This document shows positions 54,427 through 64,000 of a stretch of 64,000 bases of DNA, piece after piece; the stretch's first letter is position 1; each line of letters begins with the position of its first letter. A model generated the notes under the pieces. That model searched no databases and was not told where the DNA came from. It worked only from the letters and a program-made list of their open reading frames with translations. This stretch comes from Amyelois transitella (Eukaryota; Arthropoda; Insecta; Lepidoptera; Pyralidae). Location of the stretch: contig NC_083505.1 of NCBI RefSeq assembly GCF_032362555.1, positions 1,017,001-1,081,000 of the forward strand, in the 5' to 3' direction. Position numbers and translations under genes: made by a program.

Positions 54427-54975
54427 GCGTGTGCAAAATAGGCAGATTGACGTCAATGCTCATGTTTCCGGCATAAGTGCCCCGAAAATATTACTTACAT
54501 AGACGATGTTTTTATGTGCAGTCAATAATAGCTAGTTAATATTTAAATAATTTAGATTATAGTTATAAAACTAAATATTTTTTTTTATTTTCATACCTCA
54601 ACAAGGTTTATTTTTATTAGGAAAATTTTATAAGGAACACATAAGATCTTTTTTTATATGTACCAGGCACATATCACATAAAAAAAACTATATTAGTAAA
54701 TTGACATCCGGTGAAACTGCTGCAGTGGAGCTTGTTCCGCCGCTTCTTCCACACATGTGTTGTGGAAGAATTATAATTAAGTTTTGTTAACGCCAAAAAG
54801 TGTTACCTTGATGTGAAAATGTCAATAAATTTTGAAAAGAAATCTATTCTATAATAATATATTCTGAACTCCATGGTTTACGACGATGACTAGAGAGCGA
54901 TTTGGCTCAGTAAATTAGCAGAGATACCATATTATTTAAAATACGTTGCATTACTAGTCTTTTTGTTTGTTACAG

Positions 54976-55310
54976 ACGAGAGCAAGTAAACGTCACCATG
55001 TGAGACCAAAGTGCGAAGCAGAGCTGAAATGCAACTTAAATTAAGAAACCGTAATTTTAGTATTAAGTTAATAAGTTAAGCCATTTTATACCCGAGCATT
55101 TAAGTTATCGTAATGGAGGTCCCTGGTCTGAGACAGGAGCTATGGTGCTGGGCATTCCAATTTAAACTCTAAAATTTAGAGGAAAGACAGATAAAACACC
55201 GATTATGTGAATAGAGCCTAGCAATTAATATTTGCTGAAAGGCGTAACACCAGAACTAAAGATTTTATCATTGTTAAGAATAATTTAAGTGTTTTAATAA
55301 AGATTTTTCT
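54976..55310 (+). other. Probable shared 3'UTR exon of the sarcolamban-like cluster
   Basis: A clean acceptor (TTTTTGTTTGTTACAG) precedes 335 bases with no significant ORF, ending just after the poly(A) signal AATAAA at 55296-55301. All three micropeptide exons end in donor-like sites directly after their stops, so each needs a downstream untranslated exon, and this is the only good candidate before the opposite-strand channel gene. Joining is inferred. Confidence 0.5.
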
Positions 55311-56039
55311 ATTAAGTTTCTTATTTATTTGGAATCCACCATTTTCCTTTATAATTTGGAATTTTATTTTAATTAAATTATCAAAGCTTTAATTTATTTT
55401 TGGAAATCTTATTATTGTATTACATATTTAATTTCTGATAGGTAATTGTGAACTAAAATAAAACCAAAAATCTAGTTTAGTTCCTTCTTGAAACACCATC
55501 TAGACGTTCTCTAACACCAAAAAAAGATTTGTCAATGCGTCTCTAGCTGTTCGTGGAGAAGTGCATCGAAAAATGTTAAAGGAATCATCTCCTTATATCC
55601 AAGTACAAATAAAAGAACACTGACCGACTGATTGCCTGACATTATCTTTGTTTTCGAGTTTAGGTTTTTACGTGCACTAAGATATATTTTCCCGCGAGAA
55701 CGTTCCCGTGAGCCAACTCTAGTTTTAAATAAGTTACGAACCCAGAGAAAAGTATGGTGATTGTAAAACTATTCTTAATTTGGGGGGAGTTTTTACAATG
55801 AAGAAAGTAATTATAATAGGTTTTTTTTAAATGAAGACCTATTTGTTTTATATAATATGATAATATATTTATTTAAAATTTAATGGTTATTAACGACCAA
55901 GGGTTGGACATGACATACTACCAAATAAACACATAGGTTTGACATTATATTTTATTTTCTTCAAAGACGAATTATAACAAGAACACTAAACACAATATGA
56001 ATAAAGACTAAAAATTAAGACTTTTCTACGTTATCTTAA
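55311..56039. other. Short tail-to-tail intergenic gap
   Basis: AT-rich sequence between the sarcolamban 3' exon (+) and the channel gene (-). A minus-strand AATAAA-like signal for the channel probably lies in 55.86-55.99 kb. Nothing else was seen. Confidence 0.5.
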
Positions 56040-59000
56040 TCACTTTTTCTCTGAATCTTTCTTTTTATCTACGTTTTTATTTTTATTTTCAGATGAAGTT
56101 GATGGTTGTTCATGATCTTGGGCATCTTCAGGTTGCAAGGGTACACCTTGAAGTAAAGACTTTTCGTCTTTATAACGAACATGAACAGACCGCCTATTCA
56201 AACGAATAGCTGCATTATCTTTGTGGTCACTATCATCAATACCATCATAATCTTCCACATCAAAATCAACCAATGTTTGGAGTAATTTCTTCTCATCTTT
56301 ACTGGCTCCAGAGTGGTCTGCTTGGTCTGAAGTGGTAGATATTTCTGGTTCCGGGTTTAATATTGCTGCAGACTGGGAAAGTTTTAGTTCTGATGGGACA
56401 TGTTCAGTATGTCGCGATTTTAATACGTTGATGAGTGTGGTGGAGGTTACTTGCGCTTCTGAATCTAAAAGATTTTTATCAATAGAAAACGATGATAAAG
56501 CATCTTCGTTATCATTATATTTAGTTTCATCCTTAACTGTTGTTTCTCTATCCGATGGAGATTCTTTATTCAAACCTTCTTCTTTGTTTTTATTATCCTG
56601 AAAGAGACTATCTCTAAAGGACTCTTCTCTACTAAGCTTCATAGCTTCTAAATCTTCACTTTCTGGCCCACTTTCTGACATTCCACTGGTTCCTGAAGGC
56701 GATGTATCGTCAGAACTGTCAGCATTTTTTATAGTTGCCAAACTTTCTCCAGTTCTAGGTAGCTCCTGCATTGCTTCACCATCAAGTCTGTCGGTGAGTG
56801 AAATATTAGTCAATTCAAACTCAGATTGTGAATCAGACGTTTTCTTTAATGTTCTCGGAAGCTCTGTCTCTTGTCTGTTAAGTTCTGAAGGTTCAGGTGC
56901 AGCGTCTTCAGACAAAGCACCTGGTGGGCTACTTGGAGGGAAACCTGGTGGTCCACCTGCTCCTGGAGGGACAGGCGCAAAGTCAGCGTGCGCCCAGGGG
57001 ATAGATGTTTTTCTGACTTGATGAAATGTTGGTCTTTCGTAAGGTTGACCAGAATCGTCATCGAAATCTAAATGGTCGTAAATAGAATCAGCGCTATTAG
57101 GAAAGTGTGTTAGCAGGAAATTCCAGTCTTCATATGCAAGCGTCAGAATTTGGCTCTTCAGTACCGATTGATAAGAGCACTTGAATGGCGTGTTGGGATA
57201 TAAGCCTTCCACCTGAAAGCAATATATGAAATCAGAAGATCAAAATGATTCATACTCGTATCATTTCGTTTTATGTTGAGAAATCAAGAATAACTTTTTA
57301 GAGTATTTTATAAGTTCTATTGTGTTAGGTATTGTTATTGTACCGTGTGGTTCCCGGCACCAACATAAAAAAGAAAAGGATCACTCCATCTCATTCCCCG
57401 TGGATGTCGTAAGAGGCGACTAAGGGATGGGCTTATAAACTTGGGATTCTTGTTTTAGGCGATGGGCTAGCAATCTGTCGCTATTTGAATCTCAATTCTA
57501 TCATAAAGCCAAACAGCTGAACGTGGCCTACCAGTCTCTTCAAGACTTTTGGCTCTGTCTACCCCGCAAGGGATATAGACGTGACTATATGAATGAATAA
57601 ATATGAATTGTCTTAGGCTAGACACCAAAATCATCTCTTGAATGAAAATTATTAATTAACCATCTCATTAATGAAAAAATATTTATTTACCAGTCCGAAA
57701 CTGCCACCAGCAATGATGCTCCTGATTGTGGTGGATCTCGACGAGGTCTCCCTGACCTTGCCGGTGTGGACAATGTATATGGTGTCGGTGATCTCGCCTT
57801 CCTTCACGATGAACATATCTGAGGAGGAAATACAAATGTTATTATCACCTATACCTCTTCCTCTTCTTCTCCGAGTAGCGGTGATACAACCAAGTCTAAC
57901 TCCAGGACAGGAGGATAATGTTGGCTAATCTTATACATAAAATTCTCGTGTCACAATGTTTGTCTCTGTACTCCTCAGAAACGGCTTCACCGATTTTAAC
58001 CACATTTTGCATGCATATTCAGTAGGTCTGAGAATCGGCTAACATCTATTTTTCATACCCCTAAGTGTTAAGGGTTGTCCACCCTTAACATTTTTTTAAC
58101 TAGACATTACTTATAAAATTATTAATATGGCAAAACAACTTTTGCCGGGACAGCTAGTTATAAATAAAAATTGCACTACCGAAATGCATTTTCGACAATA
58201 ATTTTGATACTATGTTGATAGGTAGGTATGTGTCGAAATAAGTGTATCAGCACATATAAGAAAAGAACATATTCCCAAATATTTTTAAAAGAGTTATAGT
58301 AGGTACCGTGTGTTATGTGTATGATGTGCCGTGTGGTTCTCGGCACAAATAAAAAAAGGACCACTCCATTTCTTTACCATGGATGTCGTAAAAAGCGACT
58401 AAGGGATAGGCTTATGAACTAGGGATTCTTCTTTTAGGCGATGGGCTAGCAACATGTCATTATTTGAATCTCATTTCTATCATTGAGCCAAACAGCTGAA
58501 CGTGGCCTACCAGTCTAAGACTGTTGGCACTGTCTACCCCGCAAGGGATATAGACGTGACTATATGTATGTATGTAGCTATTATAGTAGGTACAAAAATT
58601 AACTATGCTTACTGCGATTGTAATAATACATTTTCAATTTCCCAACCAGCTGTCGCAGGAATGCGCGCTCGCAGGCTTCAAACACGATGTGCTTTAACAA
58701 TAAATAATGTATACTTTTTTTTTTTTGAGACGCTAATTTGTTTGTTTGGCAATAAATTGTTTATTAGATGGGTATACTGGGTACAACTGTTTGATAAGTG
58801 TAGCGTTGATGGGTCTCTGCTATTTGATAATAATGTATAGTTATTCGTCTCCCGGTACCAATAAAAAAAGTAGAATAGGACCACACCATCTCGTTCCCAT
58901 GGATGTCGTAAAAGGCGACTAAGTTATAGGCTTATAAACTTGGGATTCTTCTTTTAGGCAATGTGCTAGCAACCTGTCACTATTTGAATCTCAATTCTAT

Positions 59001-62000
59001 CGTTACGCCCAACAGCTGAACGTGGTATATCAGTCTTTTTAACACTGTTGGCTCTGTCTACCCCGCAAGGGATATAGACGTGATTATATGTATGCATGAT
59101 GTATGATAGAGAGAAGAGAAGACTTTACGTGTTTAAGATAGCGCCGTCTTTCCTTGAATACTATGCTCGCACCGAATTACCTACTTCTGGATCGCGATAA
59201 TAAAGTTCTTTGTCAGACCCAATGGTTGACTGGTAGATAATGTTTCCAGCATTAAGTCCGCCAATTGTGCTATACATTATGTGCAATTTAGTATAAATAA
59301 AAATAAATAATAAGCTTGCCTTGTGGTTCCCGGCACGAATAGAAAAAAGAATAGGACCACTCCATCTCTTTCCCATGGATGTCGTAAAAGGCGACTAAGG
59401 GGTAGGCTTATAAACTTGGGATTCTTCTTTTAGGCGATGGGCTAGCAACCTGTCACTATTTGAATCTCAATTCCATCTTAAAGTCAAACAGCTGAACGTG
59501 GCCTATTAGTCTTTACAAGACTGTTGGCTCTGTCTACCCCGCAAGGGATTTAGACGTGATTATATGTATGTATGTAAATAATAAGCAGATCCCGGATCAG
59601 CTTCAGCCGGATCTCGCGAGGTTCTCCTTCTCGGAACGGATCTAGGGTAGGAACTTACATGGTTGAGATGCGTCATGTAAGCAGCGGCCATCACCTTCAG
59701 CTTCAGCGCGGGGGGTGCAGTCTCCAGGAAATGTGGCACCTGCAGGCCGCGCGCCTCCCTCCACAGGTGGAGGGAGTAATGGTTCACCGTGTTCACCAGG
59801 TTCTTGGAGACGCGGTTGTTTGCAAGGAAATGCTGAGTGATGAAAATTTAAACTGGTCAAGAATAATGTAATACATACATATGGTCACGTCTATATCCCT
59901 TGCGGGGTAGACAGAGCCAACAGTCCAAAGCCAACTAATGTAATCTATACTAATATTATAAAGCTGAAGAGTTTCTTTGCGTGAACGCGCTAATCTTTTT
60001 GTGTTCAATAGACCATTTATCGAGGAAGGCTTTAGGCTATATAACATCAGAAGAAATAATGGAAAATGTAAAAATAGGGGAAAATTTTTTCATCCTTGAG
60101 GGCTTCAATGATGCCCAAAATAACTATTTCACGCGGACGAAGTCGCGGGTACAGCAAGTATAATTTAAACTTTATGCACGTAAAATGTACAATAGGTGAA
60201 CTTAATGCCACAAGGCATTCTCTGCCAGTCGAACCTTTGGATCAAACGGAGCTGGATGTACCTTCTTATGATAATAAAACTAATGATGGATGTACTGAGA
60301 TGATGTAATAATGTTAGGGTAACTCATTAAAATTTTCCTATGTATTTGCGGCCAGAAACAGTACGAGTATTAGGCTATGAAAGGCTAGGCTAGATTAGGC
60401 TAAAAAAGAAGTTTGAAACTTCGACGGCGGATTGCTTTTTGTTGACGAATCGGAAAGATGAAAAGTCCTGCCGTTTAGAAGCCTAAGGACTTTAAAATAA
60501 GTAGTTAATGTTGTGAAGGGCGCACGATCATCGGAGAACAGTGAATGAATAGGTAAATTTTTCCAAAAGCCACGTCTGCCTTAAGCATGTTATTAGTAAT
60601 TTGTAAGAATAAGAACATTTATCGAAATTCTTTAGAAACAATTTTCCTACATTTGTAGAGTCCCCAACTCTAGAAATTTCCCTTGTAAACGATGCCTGTT
60701 TCATTATATTTAATTAAACAATTATATCTTAGAAAAAGCAAATTTTTGTTTGTATGTAAGTAAATTTTTGTACTCATTCTTAGAAGTGAAAACTCTAACG
60801 CCATAACCTTTAGCTCCAGGAACTTGCAGTAGAAGCCGAAATTCCTGAAGGATTGGTACTGGATGATGTTGGAGAACTCGCCCACGTACACCATGTACAC
60901 CATCACTGATATTATTTGGAAGATGCATACAAACACCACCTGGACGAAAGAATTTAGTGTTTAATGTTTCTCCTTAAAATCGTTAATGAAACAAAAGATA
61001 AAATTATATTCGGACATGTAGCGGGAGCGATAGTTCGGGCTCGACCGCCACAAAGACAAGATTTTACGCCAGGCCGGTGTTTTGCTTGAACCGCGGCTCA
61101 AACGAGGTTTTGTCCGAGGTTGTATATATGCTCCAATCCGCGAAATCTTTGCTTGCGCGATTTAGACTTTTCGCTGTTATTAGCTTAAAGCATCGCGTGA
61201 TGGGCTGTTGTGACTTGTGGCGTAGAGATATAGCCACAGAATATGTCTGTGGCTATATCTCTACGCAGCAGATTGAAGTCTGATGGAATGGATGGATCCG
61301 ATAGAAGAAACTCTGAAGAAGAAATCAACGGTATTTAATTTAATAAGTTACTAACTATAAAGTTTGGAATATGTATTTGTAGTTTCTGGTAAAGTGAATT
61401 ATTAAAAAAAAGCTTGCTTTGGATAATACCTATACTTCGGTATCATCGTGGCTGGTTTAGAAATGTGGAATAGACAATGTAGGACAATGACAAAGTAATT
61501 TATTTAAAACTCTGTTAAACCTTACAGCTACAACTGGTAAACTTTAAATGCTCAAAGCATTACCTATCAGTCAACCTTCAGAATAAATAAATAAATATAA
61601 ATAAGTATATACGGGACAAATTACACAGATTAAGTTAGCCTCGAAGTAAGTTCGAGACTTGTGTAACGAGATACTAACTCAACGATACTATATTTTATAA
61701 TAAATACTTATAAAGATAAACATCCAAGACCCAGGCCAATCAGAAAAAGTTATTTTCTCATCATGCCCTGGCCGGGATTCGAACCCAGGACCTCCGGAGT
61801 CACAGAAGCGTACTACCGCTGCGCCACAGAGGACGTCTAAAATACTTATAAATTCATACTGTGGCTTCATTATGGCTTACTTGAATTCTACCATTACTAT
61901 ACAAGTCCATATCAACCACTATCAACATTTCTAACATCTTAGTTACACGCAGTTCACTGTACAACATTCTCATGTTTATAAATTTTAACTGTCAGGTACA

Positions 62001-63575
62001 GAAATAGTGAAACAAAACACAAACAAATCTCAAGACTGGATATAAATGTTGTGCAATGAATTTACTCAAGAGGATTACGAATATTATAATGGAGTAGGCA
62101 CATTTTGTGTTGCTTGGCAGTGACTCAACTCTGATTTTGTTGAATAGTTCGAAATGACTTGTTTTTAGTATAGGTATTAATCCAATCATTCATAGAGTCA
62201 AGTGCTCTAATGCTTCCTCTGTGACCGAGTTGCGATCTCATTGATTTTTATGTGCTATAAAATTATTAATACTGACCGTGTAAAATGTATGTATTACTCT
62301 ACTTACTATACTCTACATCGTTAAGTTAGTACCCCATAATACAAGTCTTAATTTTAGCTGATTTTGTATTGGTGCCGTGTGGTACCCGGCACCAATACAA
62401 AAAAGTATAGGACCTCTGCATCTCTTTCCCATGGATGTCGTAAAAAGCGACTTAGGGATAGGCTTACAAACTTGGGATTACAAATTTATTTTTTAGGCGA
62501 TGGGCTAGCAACCTGTCATTGTTTGAATCTCAATTCTATCATTAAGCCAAATAGCTGAACGTGGCCATTCAGTCTTTTCAAGACTGTTGGCTCTGTCTAC
62601 CCCGCAAGGGATATAGACGTGACCATATGTATGTATGTATGTTAATTTTAGCTTCTGGTCTCTCAACTCGTGTAATGGTAGACCCGTGTCTGATTGTTAC
62701 CTCCGAATGGTTCTTGGGCATGATGTCACCGACCCCGTTCTGGGTGAAGGTGGTCAGCACGAAGTACATTGAGCACACGTACAGGTTGCTGCACAATGTC
62801 CCGTTGTTTCCTTCGTGAAGAATATCATCATTAATTCATATTCTCTATTGCTTCCTGTTAGTTAGTGATCGTTCTTCTCTCCGAAGAGATGAGGATATAA
62901 CTGGGTTTAGGCCTACCTATGACTTTGCTCTCCAAATTCTCTTTTGAATTGGATTTCATTAATTAGGTTATGTATATATTATATGTCATTTATCATGTGG
63001 ATGTAGGTAGTAATTAATCATTGCCTATTTTTTCCATATTACGATAAAAAGAATAGAACCACTCCATCTCTTTCCCATGGATATAGTAAAAGGCCTCTAA
63101 GGGATACGCTTGTAAATATGAGATTCTTCTTTTGGACGATGGGCTACCGGTCTGTCACTCTATCATTGAGCCAAGCAGCTGAACGTGGCTGATTAGTCTT
63201 TTTGAAACTGTTAGCTCTGTCTTCCCTACAGGGGACGGGGATACCGACGTAATTGTATGTATGTTCCATGGTACGAAAGATAGACATTTCTTACATGCTG
63301 TGATACATAGCTTACAAATGTAGCCGCCATCTTGCAATCGGAAATGACGTTAACATTTATAAAACGAATAATAAAATAGCTTCATAACAATTACTGCTAT
63401 AAATCCACGAGGATTGTGGTCTCTTCGCGTCCTCCATTACACCGATGAAGTACCAGAGACAGGTGGACGTGTGGATGAAGAGGGAGAACCAGATGACCAC
63501 GGTGAAGACTGTGGTGACGGTCAGGTTGATGTTCAGCCGCTCGTGGTGACGGACCAGGCATTTGTATACTGTCAT
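56040..63575 (-). CDS. Cyclic-nucleotide-gated/HCN-like channel, C-terminal seven exons (partial)
   Basis: Exons in the window: 63575-63395, 62810-62701, 60939-60808, 59832-59659, 58691-58613, 57818-57691 and 57212-56040, giving 658 residues with matched phases. S1-S4 exons lie beyond the window. Visible parts: S5 at about 18-45 (TVFTVVIWFSLFIHTSTCLW), pore at 67-90 (YFVLTTFTQNGVGDI), S6 at 98-120 (FVCIFQIISVMVYMVYVGEF) and C-linker at 125-199 (NNRVSKNLVNTVNHYSLHLW, PHFLETAPPALKLKVMAAAY). A cNMP-binding-type fold follows at 200-290 (ACERAFLRQLVGKLKMYYYN, FIVKEGEITDTIYIVHTGKV), then a 370-residue acidic, Ser/Pro-rich tail. The filter TQNGVGD is neither the CNG (TIGETP) nor the HCN (CIGYG) form. 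The exon at 62810 has a weak acceptor tract. It could be an insect-specific CNG-like clade such as Drosophila CG3536/CG17922; I am not sure. Confidence 0.85.
57343..57598 (+). repeat. Family A repeat, full length, channel last intron
   Basis: TGTGGTTCCCGGCACCAACA to GACGTGACTATATGAATGAA. It is the first of four similar plus-oriented copies in 2.3 kb. Confidence 0.88.
57935..58160 (+). repeat. Helitron-like interspersed repeat
   Basis: AAATTCTCGTGTCACAATGT, CGGCTTCACCGATTTTAACC and the closing TTGCCGGGACAGCTAGTTAT. The closing part matches, in reverse wording, the 19.98 kb repeat. Confidence 0.55.
58325..58577 (+). repeat. Family A repeat, full length
   Basis: GTGCCGTGTGGTTCTCGGCA to TATATGTATGTATGTA. 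It lies 36 bases from the 58613-58691 channel exon, on its donor side. Confidence 0.88.
58847..59100 (+). repeat. Family A repeat, hairpin end shortened
   Basis: Starts CGTCTCCCGGTACCAATAAA and ends GATTATATGTATGCATG. Confidence 0.85.
59200..59305 (-). repeat. Interspersed repeat with TTAAGTCCGCCAATTGTGC motif
   Basis: Reverse counterpart of 25.47-25.57 kb (CAATGGTTGACTGGTAGATA, CATTAAGTCCGCCAATTGTG). Confidence 0.45.
59322..59577 (+). repeat. Family A repeat, full length and well preserved
   Basis: TTGTGGTTCCCGGCACGAAT to TTATATGTATGTATGTA, on the donor side of the C-linker exon (59659-59832). Confidence 0.88.
59871..59925 (-). repeat. Family A insertion, very short
   Basis: Only the CATACATATGGTCACGTCTA to GACAGAGCCAACAGTC end is present, an extreme 5' truncation, about 40 bases upstream of the C-linker exon acceptor. 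Confidence 0.75.
59943..60155 (+). mobile_element. Helitron-like element, intact copy
   Basis: It starts TATACTAATATTATAAAGCT and ends CACGCGGACGAAGTCGCGGG. It is the uninterrupted counterpart of the split element at 24.85-25.33 kb. Confidence 0.65.
61221..61265. repeat. Perfect 19-bp hairpin
   Basis: CGTAGAGATATAGCCACAG (61221-61239) and its exact inverse (61247-61265) around a 7-base loop, in a channel intron. Confidence 0.9.
61598..61838 (-). repeat. tRNA-derived SINE, second copy
   Basis: Minus-strand head GTGGCGCAGCGGTAGTACGC (A-box-like) and GGTCCTGGGTTCGAATCC (B box), then the same body as the copy at 21.84 kb. It is about 90 percent similar by eye. Confidence 0.8.
62371..62641 (+). 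repeat. Family A repeat, full length
   Basis: GTGCCGTGTGGTACCCGGCA to ATGTATGTATGTATG. It ends 60 bases from the donor of the channel pore exon. Confidence 0.9.
63037..63265 (+). repeat. Family A repeat, diverged
   Basis: AAGAATAGAACCACTCCATC to CCGACGTAATTGTATGTATG, with a disrupted CACTATTTGAATCTC segment. Confidence 0.75.
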
Positions 63576-64000
63576 CTGGTAAATGTGGTTATTGGCTAAC
63601 TTAATCTCATGTGAACAGTTAGGTAAAAGCGATTAAATCAATACGTATGATCACACCTTTAGATGTAGCGATAGGCAGAGACTATATTTTTTTTCTCGAT
63701 GCGATCCAGGAGTTTGTTTTATGTACATTGACTATTATTTTCACAAAAGATCGGTTTAGTCTTGGTTTATCTTTAACAAGAAATCTTCAAGAGTCCTTAA
63801 CTTGATCGAACTATCTAAGCGATCCAGTAATTAGAAAAACAATGAAACTGATTACTCGAGAAAAAACTACGACATGAGAAGGAAGAGTAGACGGCGGAAA
63901 ATTTCTACTTTAATCACGAGTATCTTTATAATCAATGGTACTATTTACCCTACGGAGAATTCAAAGAGTATCATTCAATGGTACTATTTACCTACCCTAC
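63576..64000. other. Right edge, channel intron
   Basis: No exon recognised. A short direct repeat, AATGGTACTATTTACC, occurs near 63937 and again near 63978, next to CTACGGAGAATTC. Confidence 0.5.

Larger units (their letters stand above)
50948..54975 (+). other. Long intron between the micropeptide exons and the shared 3' exon
   Basis: About 4 kb without a recognisable exon. It contains a minus GGTTGCATCCTCACC copy (51722-51868), a possible LINE remnant near 52.99-53.23 kb, a 123-bp direct duplication (53738-53860 and 54304-54426), and a degenerate GGTTGCATCCTCACC copy between them. It has no family A copy, in contrast with most of the window. Confidence 0.5.

Noticed and set aside
57212-57214. 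Start of a 390-residue protein at 57212
   Set aside because: The codon is GTG directly after a splice acceptor; it is the first codon of the last channel exon.

Overview
This window is nuclear DNA from a moth or butterfly (Lepidoptera). It is AT-rich and its genes have many small exons with GT-AG introns. It carries several repeat types I associate with Lepidoptera: Lep1-like Helitron ends with the CGGACGAAGTCGCGGG motif, the GGTTGCATCCTCACC family, tRNA-derived SINEs, and a ~270 bp SINE-like family (called family A here) seen about 40 times. All exon models were read by eye from splice signals, phase and protein similarity; no alignment was run.

Layout. 1-6440: intergenic repeats. 6468-14019 (-): Na+/K+-ATPase beta subunit, six coding exons (9303-14019) plus a likely long 3'UTR. 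14524-15180 (+): GAR1, head to head with it. 16416-16962 (-): EMC5. 17756-28194 (+): a 13-exon gene that looks like shugoshin, head to head with EMC5, with a decayed mariner inside an inverted duplication in intron 8. 28195-31709: repeats and foldback MITEs. 31710-42884 (-): PPP1R11 (PP1 inhibitor-3), whose 7 kb first intron contains the whole SUGCT gene on the same strand and a decayed DNA transposon of unknown family. Its second intron holds a pogo deletion derivative and a short palindromic element. 43000-48400: repeats. 49174-55310 (+): three tandem micro-exons, each encoding one 30-32 residue transmembrane micropeptide of the sarcolamban (SERCA regulator) type, and a probable shared 3'UTR exon. 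56040-63575 (-): the C-terminal half of a cyclic-nucleotide-gated-like channel that runs off the right edge.

How the genes relate. The Na+/K+-ATPase beta subunit, the sarcolamban-type peptides and the channel all act on ion transport in excitable tissue, but nothing shows them to be co-regulated. GAR1 (pseudouridylation RNPs), EMC5 (membrane protein insertion), shugoshin (cohesin protection), PPP1R11 (PP1 control) and SUGCT (mitochondrial glutarate metabolism) are housekeeping neighbours.

The strongest candidates for something undescribed are the three-member sarcolamban cluster with its one-peptide-per-exon layout, the channel with a TQNGVGD filter and an altered cyclic-nucleotide pocket, and a family A insertion that duplicated a splice donor of the Na+/K+-ATPase beta gene.
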